This document shows, in pieces, positions 1 through 6,800 of a stretch of DNA of 12,902 nt. The translations under genes and the position numbers were made by a program. Source of the stretch: Candidatus Competibacteraceae bacterium. GTDB lineage: Bacteria; Pseudomonadota; Gammaproteobacteria; Competibacterales; Competibacteraceae. The notes beneath the pieces are model-generated. The model did no database searches and was not told the DNA's origin. It was given only the letters and a program-made list of their open reading frames with translations. Each line of letters opens with the position of its first letter. The first letter of the stretch is position 1. The DNA is taken from assembly GCA_003527885.1 (NCBI GenBank), contig DPWB01000207.1, positions 1-12,902 of the forward strand. Direction: 5' to 3'.

Positions 1-100
1 TTACGCCACGATGATTTTTTTTCTATCATTTTTTCAAGCAGAAGACGGCATACGAGATCTAGTACGGTCTCGTGGGCTCGGAGATGTGTATAAGAGACAG
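1..100. other. Untrimmed Illumina/Nextera adapter (left end, not genomic)
   Basis: Bases 35-58 match the Illumina P7 flow-cell sequence, 59-66 (CTAGTACG) are an i7 index that I recognise as Nextera N702, and 67-100 are the Nextera read-2 adapter ending in the transposase mosaic end AGATGTGTATAAGAGACAG (82-100). Bases 1-34 are low-quality T-rich read-through sequence. Translation of this stretch gives the familiar artefact peptide ending in VYKRQ, so any protein call that starts before 101 is chimeric. Genomic sequence begins at 101. Confidence 0.98.
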
Positions 101-276
101 AAATTTGTCAGCGAACTGGCAACGCCTCAAACCGTGTCACCCTCGACACCCTCGACACCCTGTTTCCCCCAGCCGGCGAAATTTGTCAGCGAACTGGCAA
201 CGCCTCAAACCGTGTCACCCTCGACACCCTCGACACCCTCGACACCCTGTTTCACCCAGCCGGAGAAATTTGTCAG
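101..276. repeat. Tandem repeat, two units (78 and 87 bp) plus a partial third, with nested 9-bp repeats
   Basis: Unit 1 spans 101-178 and unit 2 spans 179-265; both start AAATTTGTCAGCGAACTGGC and are nearly identical. Unit 2 is longer by exactly one extra 9-bp motif (CCCTCGACA-type), which occurs two or three times inside each unit. A third copy starts at 266 but keeps only AAATTTGTCAG before the sequence diverges. The array begins right at the adapter junction, so more copies may lie to the left. It is open in several frames, but the reading runs from the adapter, so I do not call a gene. The reverse strand could encode short Gly-Val-Glu runs ending at a stop. The function is unknown; slippage or unequal crossing-over explains the length difference. 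Confidence 0.9.
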
Positions 277-441
277 AAAGAACGTTCGAGGAGTTAAAAG
301 CTTGATCGAGATCGAGAAACCGTTCAGGTTCCGGCCACCCTTTCGAAAGGTACTCCCGAGAAAGGGCGACATGCGGGAAATCGCGACCCCGACTCAGGGC
401 CAGATATGGCCGCTCATGTGGTAACATAATCAGGTACTTAC
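277..441. other. Gene-free leader before the phage-like gene cluster
   Basis: Together with the tandem repeat this makes about 340 bases without a supported gene. It contains an AT-rich patch just before the first gene (TAACATAAT, 422-430) that could serve as a -10 element, and a short inverted repeat GGCC-agatat-GGCC at about 398-411. No good -35 hexamer is visible. No RNA gene or operator is recognisable. Confidence 0.4.
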
Positions 442-702
442 ATGACAACTCAACAGGAAATAGCCGACCATCTCGGCCCGAATCAATCCGCTATTTCCGA
501 CGCGCTCAACGCCATGGGTCTGGTCAAACGCGAACCGGAAGGCTTGTCGCCGGATGACGCACGCAAGCTGCTCGTGCGCCATTACACGGACCTCACCGCC
601 GGCCGTGGCGGCATCGACATCGACCGCCCCCCGATCGAAAGCCACGTCCACGAAGCGCTGAACCGTCTGGCCAACAGCGAACCGGAAGCGGACGAAGGAT
701 GA
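442..702 (+). CDS. Small putative helix-turn-helix protein of the phage-like cluster
   Basis: This gene encodes 86 residues. Residues 3-28 (TTQQEIADHLGPNQSAISDALNAMGL) have the pattern of a helix-turn-helix: a 'QEIADHLG' first helix, a short turn and a 'SAISDALNAMGL' recognition helix, as in small DNA-binding repressors and some small terminase subunits. The rest is charged, with an acidic tail (SEPEADEG). The ATG at 442 is preceded by a weak AGGTA ribosome binding site. Its stop overlaps the start of the next gene (699), so the two are probably translationally coupled. A small terminase or a transcriptional regulator are both possible; no large terminase is nearby to favour the former. The gene call is fairly secure, the function is not. 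Confidence 0.7.
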   Translation: MTTQQEIADHLGPNQSAISDALNAMGLVKREPEGLSPDDARKLLVRHYTDLTAGRGGIDIDRPPIESHVHEALNRLANSEPEADEG

Positions 703-1040
703 GCGCCGTTGAGGATTTATTCTTGCGGTGGCTGGTCGCCCAAGAAACCGGCCACGCCCCGCGCGAGCTGATCGAGGAGACTTTGAAGACCCTGCCGCGC
801 GCGATGAGCGCCCGCGAACGGGAAGCCTTGCGCAACCGGCTGCTGGCCCAGGCCGTGCGGCATTTCGACGGCGGCCCCTGGCAGCGGTCCGAACAGTTGG
901 CCGCCGTCATCCGCCGCTGGACGGGACGCGACGGCGGCGACCCGATCAGAGGGGCGCTCTGCCGCGCCGCCGACACCGGCCTGAAACTGCCGACTTCCGC
1001 CCGCCAGATTTACCGCATCATCGCCGACACCGACGTCTAA
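699..1040 (+). CDS. Hypothetical protein of the phage-like cluster
   Basis: A 113-residue protein that I do not recognise. It starts within the end of the previous gene (ATGA overlap at 699-702) behind a purine-rich GGACGAAGG, which indicates co-translation. The sequence is rich in Arg, Ala, Leu and Glu and looks fully helical and cytoplasmic; there is no signal peptide, membrane segment or cysteine motif. The segment around residues 35-53 (MSAREREALRNRLLAQAVR) is strongly basic and amphipathic. It ends 9 bases before the protease-capsid gene, so it belongs to the same transcription unit. A larger open frame begins at 728 in another frame, but only its part downstream of about 1121 is real. 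Confidence 0.65.
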   Translation: MSAVEDLFLRWLVAQETGHAPRELIEETLKTLPRAMSAREREALRNRLLAQAVRHFDGGPWQRSEQLAAVIRRWTGRDGGDPIRGALCRAADTGLKLPTSARQIYRIIADTDV

Positions 1041-1049
1041 CCGGTTCTA

Positions 1050-3070
1050 ATGTCAGCGAAAAACGCCCATCATTGCCAAATGAACGCCCCCAGCTTTTTC
1101 GTGTACGACGAAATCACCCCGAAACCGCCCGCGCGCTGGGCGAGTTTCTGCGAAGCCGGCCGACCGCCGCCGTCACGGTCCACGTCAACAGCTACGGCGG
1201 CGATCTGGCGGCCGGGCTGGCGATGCTGAACGCCTTGCGCGCCCATCGCGGCGACGTGCGGGTCGAAGTCGAAGGCATCGCCGCCAGTTCCGCCACGCTT
1301 TTGCCGTGCGCCGGTCATGCTGCGATGGCCAACACCGCCTCGCTGATGGTTCACGCCCCCTGGTGCGACGCGAGCGGCAGCGCCCGCGCGCTGCGCAACG
1401 CCGCCGAAGGGCTCGACACCATGATGCAAGGCATGATCGCAGCCTACTGCGCCAAGACCGGCAAACCGCCCGCCGCCATCGCGCCGTTGCTGGAAGACGG
1501 CCAAGACCACTGGTTTACCCCGGCCGAAGCGCTGGCCTTCGGCCTGATCGATGAAATCACCCCCGGCCGGCGGATCGCCGCCCGGCTGGGCCAGCTCCAA
1601 CCCCCCGCAAGGTGTAGAGAACTCATGACTCAACCCGCCACCCCCCCCACCGACGCCGAAATCGTCCACATTCAAGACGCCGCCGCCCGCGAGGCGCTGG
1701 CCCGCGAGCAGAACCGCCGCCGCGACATCAAAAACTTGCTGGTCGGCCCGCTGGCCCGGCAACCGGAACTGCTCGAAGTTCAGGCCATGTGCTTGGACGA
1801 CCCCAACATCACCGTGGAACAAGCGAGCAAGTTGCTGCTGAAAAAGCAGGGCGAAGGCGTCGTCTCCATCGGCGGCTGGAACGCGGTCTCGCCCACCGGC
1901 GGCGCGGATGCGGTCACCGCCAGCATCGTCATGCCGCACGGACCGCTGGCCCGCGAGTTTTACGCGGCCGAGCGGGCGATCCGCAGCCCTGTCGGGTTCG
2001 GCGGGTTCGGCCACCGCGAGTTTATATCCGCCGCCAGCGACGCCCTGGCGATCAAATGGGGGGCACGGCTGGAGAAGGTCCACCCCGCCGCACAAGACCT
2101 GAAAGGGAGCGGGCTGGTCGATCTGGCGAGCATGATCCTGAGCGCCAGCGGCCAAAACCCGGTCGGGATGAGCCGCGCCGCCATCGTCAAGGCGGTGATG
2201 ACCACATCGGATTTTCCGAACCTGTTGGCCGACAGCGCCAACAAGGTGCTGAGCACCCGCATGGTGCAAATCGCCCTGGAGCACCGCGCGCTGGCCGAGC
2301 GCGGGACGCTGACCGACTTCAAGCCGAGCAAGATCGCCGACCTGTCTTCGCTGCCGGGACTGGTGCGCAAGTACGAGGGCGGCGAGATCACCTACGGCGC
2401 GATCAGCGACAGCGGCATGGACTACACCCTGTCCACCTACGCGATCGGCCTGGCGTTCACCCGCGAGGCCATGATCAACGACGACCAGGACGGCATCGGC
2501 CAACTCCTGCGCAACAGCGCCACCAGCGGCGCGCGGCTGGAGCGCGATTTGATCTTCGCACTGCTCGCCAGCAACCCCGCGATGAGCGATGGCAAACCGC
2601 TTTTCCACGCCGACCACGGCAACCTGGACACCGGCGGCAAAGGCGTCACCATCGAGGGGCTGAACGCCGCCCGCGTCCTGATGCGCCGGCAAAAAGACTC
2701 GAACGGCGGTTACGTGCTGACCGCGCCCCGCTTCCTGGTGGTGCCGGTCGGCCACGAGGGGGAAGCCGAAGCCCTGGTCGCCTCCATGACCTACCGCCCC
2801 GGAACTAGCACGGAAATACAAACGCCGGAATGGGTGCGCGGCCTGGTCGTGGTGAGCGACCCGCGATTGGACGACCAAGACCCCGACGACTGGTATCTAT
2901 TGAGCGACCCGGCCGTCGCGCCCGCGGTCCGCATCGGTTACCTGAACGGCCGGGACACGCCCGAAACCGAAGAAAAAGTAGACTTCAACACCGACGTAAT
3001 CCACTTCAAGATTAGATTTGACGTGGCCGTCGCCGCCGTGGGTTGGGCGGGCGCGGTCAAGATGGCGTAA
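1050..3070 (+). CDS. ClpP-like prohead protease / Mu gpT-like major capsid protein fusion, apparent frameshift near the N-terminus
   Basis: The protease part matures phage proheads and the C-terminal part forms the HK97-fold shell. Protease signatures are NSYGGDLAAG (glycine-rich loop, from about 1187), GIAASSATLL with the likely nucleophile Ser at 1286-1288, MVHAPW with the likely catalytic His at 1352-1354, and LIDEI with the likely Asp at 1550-1552. This is the S14/ClpP-type triad. After a charged linker (1625 to about 1860), the capsid region shows gpT-like features: YGAISDSGMDYTLSTYAIG, FTREAMINDD and PLFHADHGNL. The start is at ATG 1050 or 1080 (same frame), because that frame gives FFVYDEITP, the expected N-terminal strand of this family. 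The frame must change at the CCCC run 1117-1120: adding one C joins DEITP to ETARALGEFL without a break. So this is either a one-base sequencing or assembly error, a true mutation, or a -1 ribosomal shift. Protease-capsid fusions of this type are known in phages. Corrected length is about 664-674 residues. No Shine-Dalgarno sequence is evident for 1050 or 1080. Confidence 0.9.
1609..1627 (+). promoter_or_regulatory. Internal ribosome binding site and ATG for a separate capsid product
   Basis: AAGGTG at 1609-1614 lies 10 bases before an in-frame ATG at 1625-1627, exactly at the junction between the protease domain and the scaffold/capsid part. Translation from here would give a 481-residue protein (1625-3070) starting MTQPATPPTDAEIVHIQD. 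This site is better than anything upstream of 1050 or 1080. It would let the capsid protein be made in excess over the protease, and it also makes the capsid part expressible despite the upstream frameshift. Confidence 0.55.
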
Positions 3071-3074
3071 GACG

Positions 3075-3386
3075 ATGGCCGGCCCACAGGTTGTCAAAAC
3101 CACCATCCGGCCCAACGATGGACCGCCCTCGCCCGCCGCCCGGCAAGCCGGTTACGCGCTCTATGGGCTGATTGCAGCCGGCGAGGACCCGGCCGTCCTC
3201 ACCGCCCAAGAACTTAAGGTCCACCAAATTCTGGCCTTGCTGCTGCAAACCGCCGCCGGCTTCCACGAGGGCGAGGTCCCGCTCGAACGGGTCATGGGCG
3301 CGCTGCTGTCGGGAGCCGCCTGGATCGCCCACCGCCACGAGGTGGTGTTCCAAACGCCGCAAGACCCCCGCCCGCCGGCCCGCTGA
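3075..3386 (+). CDS. Hypothetical protein downstream of the capsid gene
   Basis: The ATG at 3075 follows the capsid stop by only 4 bases, which points to co-transcription and perhaps re-initiation. The product is 103 residues: a Pro-rich N-terminus (about 1-22), a predicted helical middle (about 23-85, including QAGYALYGLIAAGEDPAVLTA), and a Pro/Arg tail. The open frame extends further upstream (to 3018), but that part overlaps the capsid gene. In tailed phages this position is often held by head-completion or connector proteins; nothing in the sequence proves that role. No homologous family is recognised. Confidence 0.6.
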   Translation: MAGPQVVKTTIRPNDGPPSPAARQAGYALYGLIAAGEDPAVLTAQELKVHQILALLLQTAAGFHEGEVPLERVMGALLSGAAWIAHRHEVVFQTPQDPRPPAR

Positions 3387-3449
3387 ACCGCCCGCCACCG
3401 ACCGAGGGCGGCACCGCCGCCCCCCAACTTCCCGCCAAACGCCGCACCG

Positions 3450-3656
3450 ATGCCCATCAAACCCCCGCCGCTGACCCCGGCCGAAGTCCGCCGCCTGTTC
3501 GACCGGGCGGAACTGGACCGCGAGGCCCACCCCCACAAGACCCGCACCGTCCTGCGGTATCGCGGCCACCGCTTCACGGTGGACGGCACCGCGCTCGGCT
3601 TGCGTCTGTGGCACCGCAAAACCCTGCTGTCCCGACGCTTCGGCTTCGGGCTTTGA
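3450..3656 (+). CDS. Small basic hypothetical protein at the end of the phage-like cluster
   Basis: The predicted product has 68 residues, is strongly basic, and starts MPIKPPPLTPAEVRRLFDRA. Residues 9-25 look helical and the rest (TVLRYRGHRFTVDGTALGLRLWHRKTLL) could form short strands, as in small DNA- or RNA-binding folds. No clear ribosome binding site precedes 3450. It lies 63 bases after the previous gene on the same strand, in DNA of the same high GC content. It is the last candidate of the phage-like segment. The gene could be real or a chance frame; the non-random composition and plausible start favour a gene. Confidence 0.5.
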   Translation: MPIKPPPLTPAEVRRLFDRAELDREAHPHKTRTVLRYRGHRFTVDGTALGLRLWHRKTLLSRRFGFGL

Positions 3657-3868
3657 AGCCGACGGTGCGACTTCCCCACCCACTCCAGCACCACGCCACA
3701 CCCACAAAGTCACACTTGCCCGGAGTAGCACCCGAGTAGCACCGACAAATTAGAGCTTTAATAAGCTATTGAAATAAACCACAAAAAATTAGCCGAATGC
3801 TTAAGGAAAACTTAAGGCTCGCGCCGAACTTCTCCGCCTTGCCCCGCCCGAGCGATTCCCGTCGCCCT
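3657..3868. other. Boundary between the phage-like segment and the chromosomal genes
   Basis: About 210 bases without a gene, where base composition drops sharply in GC (AT-rich from about 3746 to 3810). A 10-bp direct repeat GAGTAGCACC (3723-3732 and 3734-3743) sits just left of the change, and CTTAAGG occurs twice around 3800-3818. This could be one edge of an integrated element, but no tRNA or recognisable attachment core is present. Confidence 0.35.
3723..3743. repeat. 10-bp direct repeat GAGTAGCACC
   Basis: Two exact copies of GAGTAGCACC are separated by a single base. They lie at the composition boundary after the last phage-like gene. They might be recombinase arm sites or a simple duplication; there is no integrase gene in view to connect them to. 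Confidence 0.45.
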
Positions 3869-4309
3869 TCAATCGGGATCGTCCGTACTGGCGATGAATA
3901 CGTCATCCACTTCGTTGACATGGAAATGGCGGGGCGTGTCATCGACCGGTAAATCGCTCTCGCGCAACCCGGCCCTTTCCAACAAGTAAGCTTCCATGGC
4001 GGGGTCGTTCTTGGGGGCCGCGCGGTTCTCCAACCATTCCCGCACCTTGGGATCGCGCGGCTGAAAAATATGGATTTCCCGGTGGCCGCGCGCCAACACC
4101 GCATAGACCGGCGGATTGCCGAATTCCATCAGTTTGCTATAACCCAGCTCCCGATACATCTGAACGGTTTGTTTGACGCTGGACAAGACCTTACCATCGC
4201 CTTCATAAGACGGGCCGCGATCAAAAAGGTTACCCTTTTCCATCAGATAACGGCGCAGCGCCCCGAGCGCGGCATCGAAACTGCCCCCCGATCCGGTTAC
4301 TTCACTCAT
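3869..4309 (-). CDS. Hypothetical cytoplasmic protein, 146 residues
   Basis: I do not recognise this family. The start chosen is the ATG at 4309 (MSEVTGSGGSFDAAL), because a strong GGAGGG ribosome binding site (complement of 4319-4324) lies 9 bases upstream; a longer frame to 4342 would have no such site. The protein has a helical first third, then a segment with mixed strand and helix character (YSKLMEFGNPPVYAVLARGHREIHIFQP), and an acidic C-terminus (FHVNEVDDVFIASTDDPD). There are no membrane segments, signal peptide or cysteines. It is divergent from the hydrolase gene at 4406, with only 96 bases between them, so both promoters must lie in that gap. It stands just outside the phage-like segment, and I see no functional link. 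Confidence 0.75.
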   Translation of the reverse strand: MSEVTGSGGSFDAALGALRRYLMEKGNLFDRGPSYEGDGKVLSSVKQTVQMYRELGYSKLMEFGNPPVYAVLARGHREIHIFQPRDPKVREWLENRAAPKNDPAMEAYLLERAGLRESDLPVDDTPRHFHVNEVDDVFIASTDDPD

Positions 4310-4372
4310 AGCCAATAGCCCTCCGCTCCAAATCCGGCACACTATAACCTTTCCGGCAACACCCCTTCAGCC

Positions 4373-4400
4373 GCTGGAACGGAGAATTTCCAGCAGGAGA
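4373..4400 (+). promoter_or_regulatory. Short hairpin abutting the ribosome binding site of the hydrolase gene
   Basis: GCTGGAA (4373-4379) and TTCCAGC (4388-4394) form a perfect 7-bp stem with an 8-base loop. It is followed immediately by AGGAGA (4395-4400), which is 5 bases before the GTG start at 4406. A stem directly beside the ribosome binding site could modulate translation or transcript stability. It could also be chance. Confidence 0.4.
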
Positions 4401-4405
4401 CCGCC

Positions 4406-5080
4406 GTGCAGCCTTTCAAGCAGTTTACTTTAGCGTTGATCATCATCGGCGCCGGGATTCTCCCGCAACGGGCGAGCGCCGCACCGCTGCCGCCGTGCCT
4501 GACGGTCGGTGCGCGGGAATCGATCGGCGAGGCCGTCCTGAAAACCCATCCGGCTCCAGCGGAGCTACTGGCGCGTTTGGTCAATGCGGAAAGCCGCTCG
4601 ACCGGCTTTGCGGAGGATGGCCGGGTGTATCAGGCGATCGCCTGGGGGGCGATGAACCGGGTACGTTTGGGGGAGGCTGCGGCGGCAATGCGGCGACGTT
4701 ACGGCGCTGGCGTTTCCGGGGTGATTTTTAAGCGGGGTCAATTCAATCCCGCCCTATCGGTTCGCTCGCCGTTTTCGCGGGATTTTCTATGCCCGCGAGA
4801 TCCGACGAGCTGGCGGCACGCGCTGGACGCCGCGCGCATCGCCTTACAAGGACAAGATAATCCGCTCATCCAGACAGATTGGGAACGCCGTCACGGCCTG
4901 TCGCTGGTGGTAAATTTTTACTACCCCCGCTCCGCTCAGGCGCGCGGTCCCTTGCCACCCTGGGAAGCCAACCGGGAATTGCGCTTCACCGGCGCGGTGG
5001 CCATCGGCGGAACGATCCTTCCCGCCGAGCGCATCCGGTTTTACCGGCTCGCGACCCCACCCGAGCTTTCCGATCCCTAA
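4406..5080 (+). CDS. Secreted SleB/CwlJ-like cell-wall hydrolase
   Basis: A 224-residue protein starting with GTG behind AGGAGA at 5 bases. Residues 1-25 are a Sec signal peptide (basic start, hydrophobic LALIIIGAGIL, cleavage near ASA|AP), so the enzyme acts in the periplasm or outside. Residues about 52-125 match the SleB-type hydrolase pattern (Hydrolase_2): LVNAESRSTG with Glu62 at the position of the catalytic Glu, then YQAIAWGAMNRVR, then GVIFKRGQFNPAL. Members of this family cleave peptidoglycan glycan strands. The AESRS motif replaces the commoner AEARGE, so activity should be regarded as probable and not certain. The C-terminal third (about 150-224) is less conserved and includes FYYPRSAQARGPLPPWE. 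Peptidoglycan remodelling is more likely than spore germination in this setting. Divergent to the gene at 3869-4309. Confidence 0.78.
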   Translation: MQPFKQFTLALIIIGAGILPQRASAAPLPPCLTVGARESIGEAVLKTHPAPAELLARLVNAESRSTGFAEDGRVYQAIAWGAMNRVRLGEAAAAMRRRYGAGVSGVIFKRGQFNPALSVRSPFSRDFLCPRDPTSWRHALDAARIALQGQDNPLIQTDWERRHGLSLVVNFYYPRSAQARGPLPPWEANRELRFTGAVAIGGTILPAERIRFYRLATPPELSDP

Positions 5081-5286
5081 TTTCCAGGTCGGGCAAAATT
5101 TTGCTTCTCCCGCCCCTTTAACAGACCAAGGCGAATTTGCTCCGGCGCTTTTCAAAAAGCGGCGCTGCCAGTCGCTCCTGAGGGACGGCACAGCACCTGC
5201 ATAATCCTAGAGAATCTCATTCTTCGATCCGATTTCCCGGCCGGATAGCCGATTACCAACAGTCCGTGGGTGGTGGAGAGCATACG

Positions 5287-5613
5287 ATGGCGCTGCAACT
5301 AAGAGTAAAATGGTCGCTGGCGGCGGTCATCGGTTCGATCGCCATTTGTGCCGGATCGAGCAAAGCGGCGGACAGCGACGGGTTGTTATCCCCCAGCCCC
5401 GCCCATACCGAAGTCGCTAGTGTTGTGTTGAAAGCCAACCCGCCGAACGCTGGAGCGACGAGCGCACCCGCCCACAAGGCCAACTCCGACGGCTACGATC
5501 CCTACACCTGCGCCGCCGCCTACGGTGACGCATTTTGTGCGGATTTCGAACGCTGCACGAGCACCTACGGCTTTGATGCGTGCTACCGGCGCTTCAATCG
5601 CCAAACGCGGTGA
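5287..5613 (+). CDS. Small secreted protein with a four-cysteine C-terminal motif
   Basis: The ATG at 5287 is preceded by GGTGGAGAG at a spacing of about 8 bases; an upstream GTG at 5266 is in frame but has no such site. The product has 108 residues. Residues 1-28 form a Sec signal peptide with cleavage near SKA|AD; Cys21 is not in a proper lipobox. Residues 29-68 are low complexity, rich in Ala, Ser and Pro. Residues 69-102 hold Cys75, Cys84, Cys90 and Cys99 with aromatic residues (YDPYTCAAAYGDAFC, CTSTYGFDACY), suggesting two disulfides in the periplasm. The family is not recognised. It is 12 bases ahead of the next gene, so probably in one operon with it and mmuM. Confidence 0.65.
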   Translation: MALQLRVKWSLAAVIGSIAICAGSSKAADSDGLLSPSPAHTEVASVVLKANPPNAGATSAPAHKANSDGYDPYTCAAAYGDAFCADFERCTSTYGFDACYRRFNRQTR

Positions 5614-5625
5614 CGGTGAATTTCC

Positions 5626-5850
5626 ATGCGCGTGCTGTCATTGCTGGTAGTGATAGCCGTAATGGGTTTCGGTTTGGTGCAATGGCTGGATCGTAAAGCG
5701 CCGGCTCCGGCGCTGGCGGGGCAGGCGCAAACCGCCGTACCGGTGCCGGCGGTGCCGGCTCGCCCGCAAGAGGTGGCGGCATTTTCCCAGGATCTCAATC
5801 GGTTCGTGCAGGACGCCGCCCAGCGCGCCCACCAAGAACCCGAACGATGA
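5626..5850 (+). CDS. Small single-pass membrane or exported protein
   Basis: A 74-residue product with one hydrophobic segment (residues 3-19, VLSLLVVIAVMGFGLVQ), then a Pro/Ala/Val-rich linker (25-48) and an amphipathic helical end (EVAAFSQDLNRFVQDAAQRA). It looks like an N-terminal membrane anchor with a periplasmic tail; an uncleaved signal is more likely than a cleaved one. A GGTGA element lies upstream at about the right distance. Its stop overlaps the mmuM start (ATGA, 5847-5850), so the two are translationally coupled although their functions are not obviously related. Family unknown. Confidence 0.65.
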   Translation: MRVLSLLVVIAVMGFGLVQWLDRKAPAPALAGQAQTAVPVPAVPARPQEVAAFSQDLNRFVQDAAQRAHQEPER

Positions 5851-6800
5851 ATCCGCTTGCGGCACTGCTGCGACAGTTTCCGATGCTGGTTCTGGACGGT
5901 GCGCTCGCCACCGAGCTCGAACGCCGGGGCTGTGATCTGCGCGATCCGCTGTGGTCGGCCAAGGTGTTGCTCGAAGCCCCCGAACTGATCCGGCAAATCC
6001 ATCTGGATTATTTTCGCGCCGGGGCCGATATCGCGATCACCGCCAGCTATCAGGCCACCGTCGAAGCTTTCATGCGGCGCGGTCTCGGGCGCGAAGAAAG
6101 CCTAGCTCTGCTGCGGCGCTCGGTGCGGCTGGCCTCGGAAGCCCGCGATGAATTTTGGCGGGAACCGGCCAACCGCAACGGCCGCCCTCGCCCTTTGGTG
6201 GCGGCTTCGCTAGGGCCTTACGGCGCGTTCTTAGCGGATGGGTCGGAATACCGGGGCGATTACGGCTTGAGCGAAACCGAATTGATGGATTTTCACCGGT
6301 TGCGGCTGGCCACCTTGCTGGAAGCCGGTCCCGACCTGCTGGCTTGCGAGACCTTACCCTGCTTTATCGAAGCGCGGGCGTTGGTGCGGTTGTTGGCTGA
6401 ATTTCCCGGTACCGCCGCCTGGATCAGCTTCAGTGCCCGCGACGAAGCTCATACCTGCCACGGCGAACGCTTGGCCGACTGCGCGGCCTGGCTGGACGAT
6501 CGACCGCCAGTGGTCGCCGTAGGCGTAAACTGCACCGCGCCGCAATACATTCCAGCTCTGGTTCAGGCCATCGGCTCCGCCACCCGTAAACCTATCGTGG
6601 TCTATCCGAATTCGGGTGAAACGTATCACCCCGACCGCCGCCGCTGGGAAGGCACCGCCAGCTGCGCCGAATTTTTGACAGCCGCCCAGGACTGGTATGC
6701 CGGCGGTGCCCGATTGATCGGGGGCTGCTGTCGCACCACGCCCGAGCATATCGCTGCACTGGCCGCTTGGACCCGCCGCTTCCCCGAACCGCGCCTTTAA
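5847..6800 (+). CDS. mmuM: Homocysteine S-methyltransferase (MmuM type)
   Basis: This cytoplasmic zinc enzyme transfers a methyl group from S-methylmethionine or S-adenosylmethionine to homocysteine, giving methionine. At 317 residues it has normal length for the family. Visible signatures: LVLDGALATELERRG (15-28) at the start of the barrel, ITASYQAT (64-71), the ETLPCF region (168-173), GVNCTAP with zinc ligand Cys229, and GGCCRTTPEHI with Cys294 and Cys295, the other two zinc ligands. It lacks the cobalamin modules of MetH. It overlaps the upstream small membrane-protein gene by 4 bases. No methylmethionine transporter gene (mmuP) is adjacent, and no SAM or homocysteine riboswitch is visible, so it may serve methyl-group salvage and SAM repair housekeeping. 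Confidence 0.93.
   Translation: MNPLAALLRQFPMLVLDGALATELERRGCDLRDPLWSAKVLLEAPELIRQIHLDYFRAGADIAITASYQATVEAFMRRGLGREESLALLRRSVRLASEARDEFWREPANRNGRPRPLVAASLGPYGAFLADGSEYRGDYGLSETELMDFHRLRLATLLEAGPDLLACETLPCFIEARALVRLLAEFPGTAAWISFSARDEAHTCHGERLADCAAWLDDRPPVVAVGVNCTAPQYIPALVQAIGSATRKPIVVYPNSGETYHPDRRRWEGTASCAEFLTAAQDWYAGGARLIGGCCRTTPEHIAALAAWTRRFPEPRL

Noticed and set aside
101..276. CRISPR array
   Set aside because: The units are whole tandem copies of 78/87 bp without variable spacers, and no cas genes are present.
11..424. Open frame reading through adapter and tandem repeat as one 137-residue protein
   Set aside because: Its first 30 codons are Illumina adapter and read-through sequence; there is no start or ribosome binding site in genomic DNA.
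442..702. Calling the helix-turn-helix protein a small terminase subunit
   Set aside because: It is shorter than usual for that family and no large terminase gene follows; the sequence supports only a putative DNA-binding fold.
728..1117. Upstream extension of the protease-capsid frame to ATG 728
   Set aside because: It lies over the 699-1040 gene in another frame, reads as Arg/Pro/Gly shadow sequence, and the family N-terminus (FFVYDEI) is found in a different frame just before 1117.
1070..2878. 602-residue minus-strand open frame
   Set aside because: Shadow of the GC-rich capsid gene: composition is Gly/Arg/Ala/Val-rich without any family-like motif, while the plus strand carries clear protease and capsid signatures.
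3723..3743. Direct repeat as a phage attachment site
   Set aside because: The copies are adjacent and not at two ends of an element, and there is no tRNA or integrase gene nearby.
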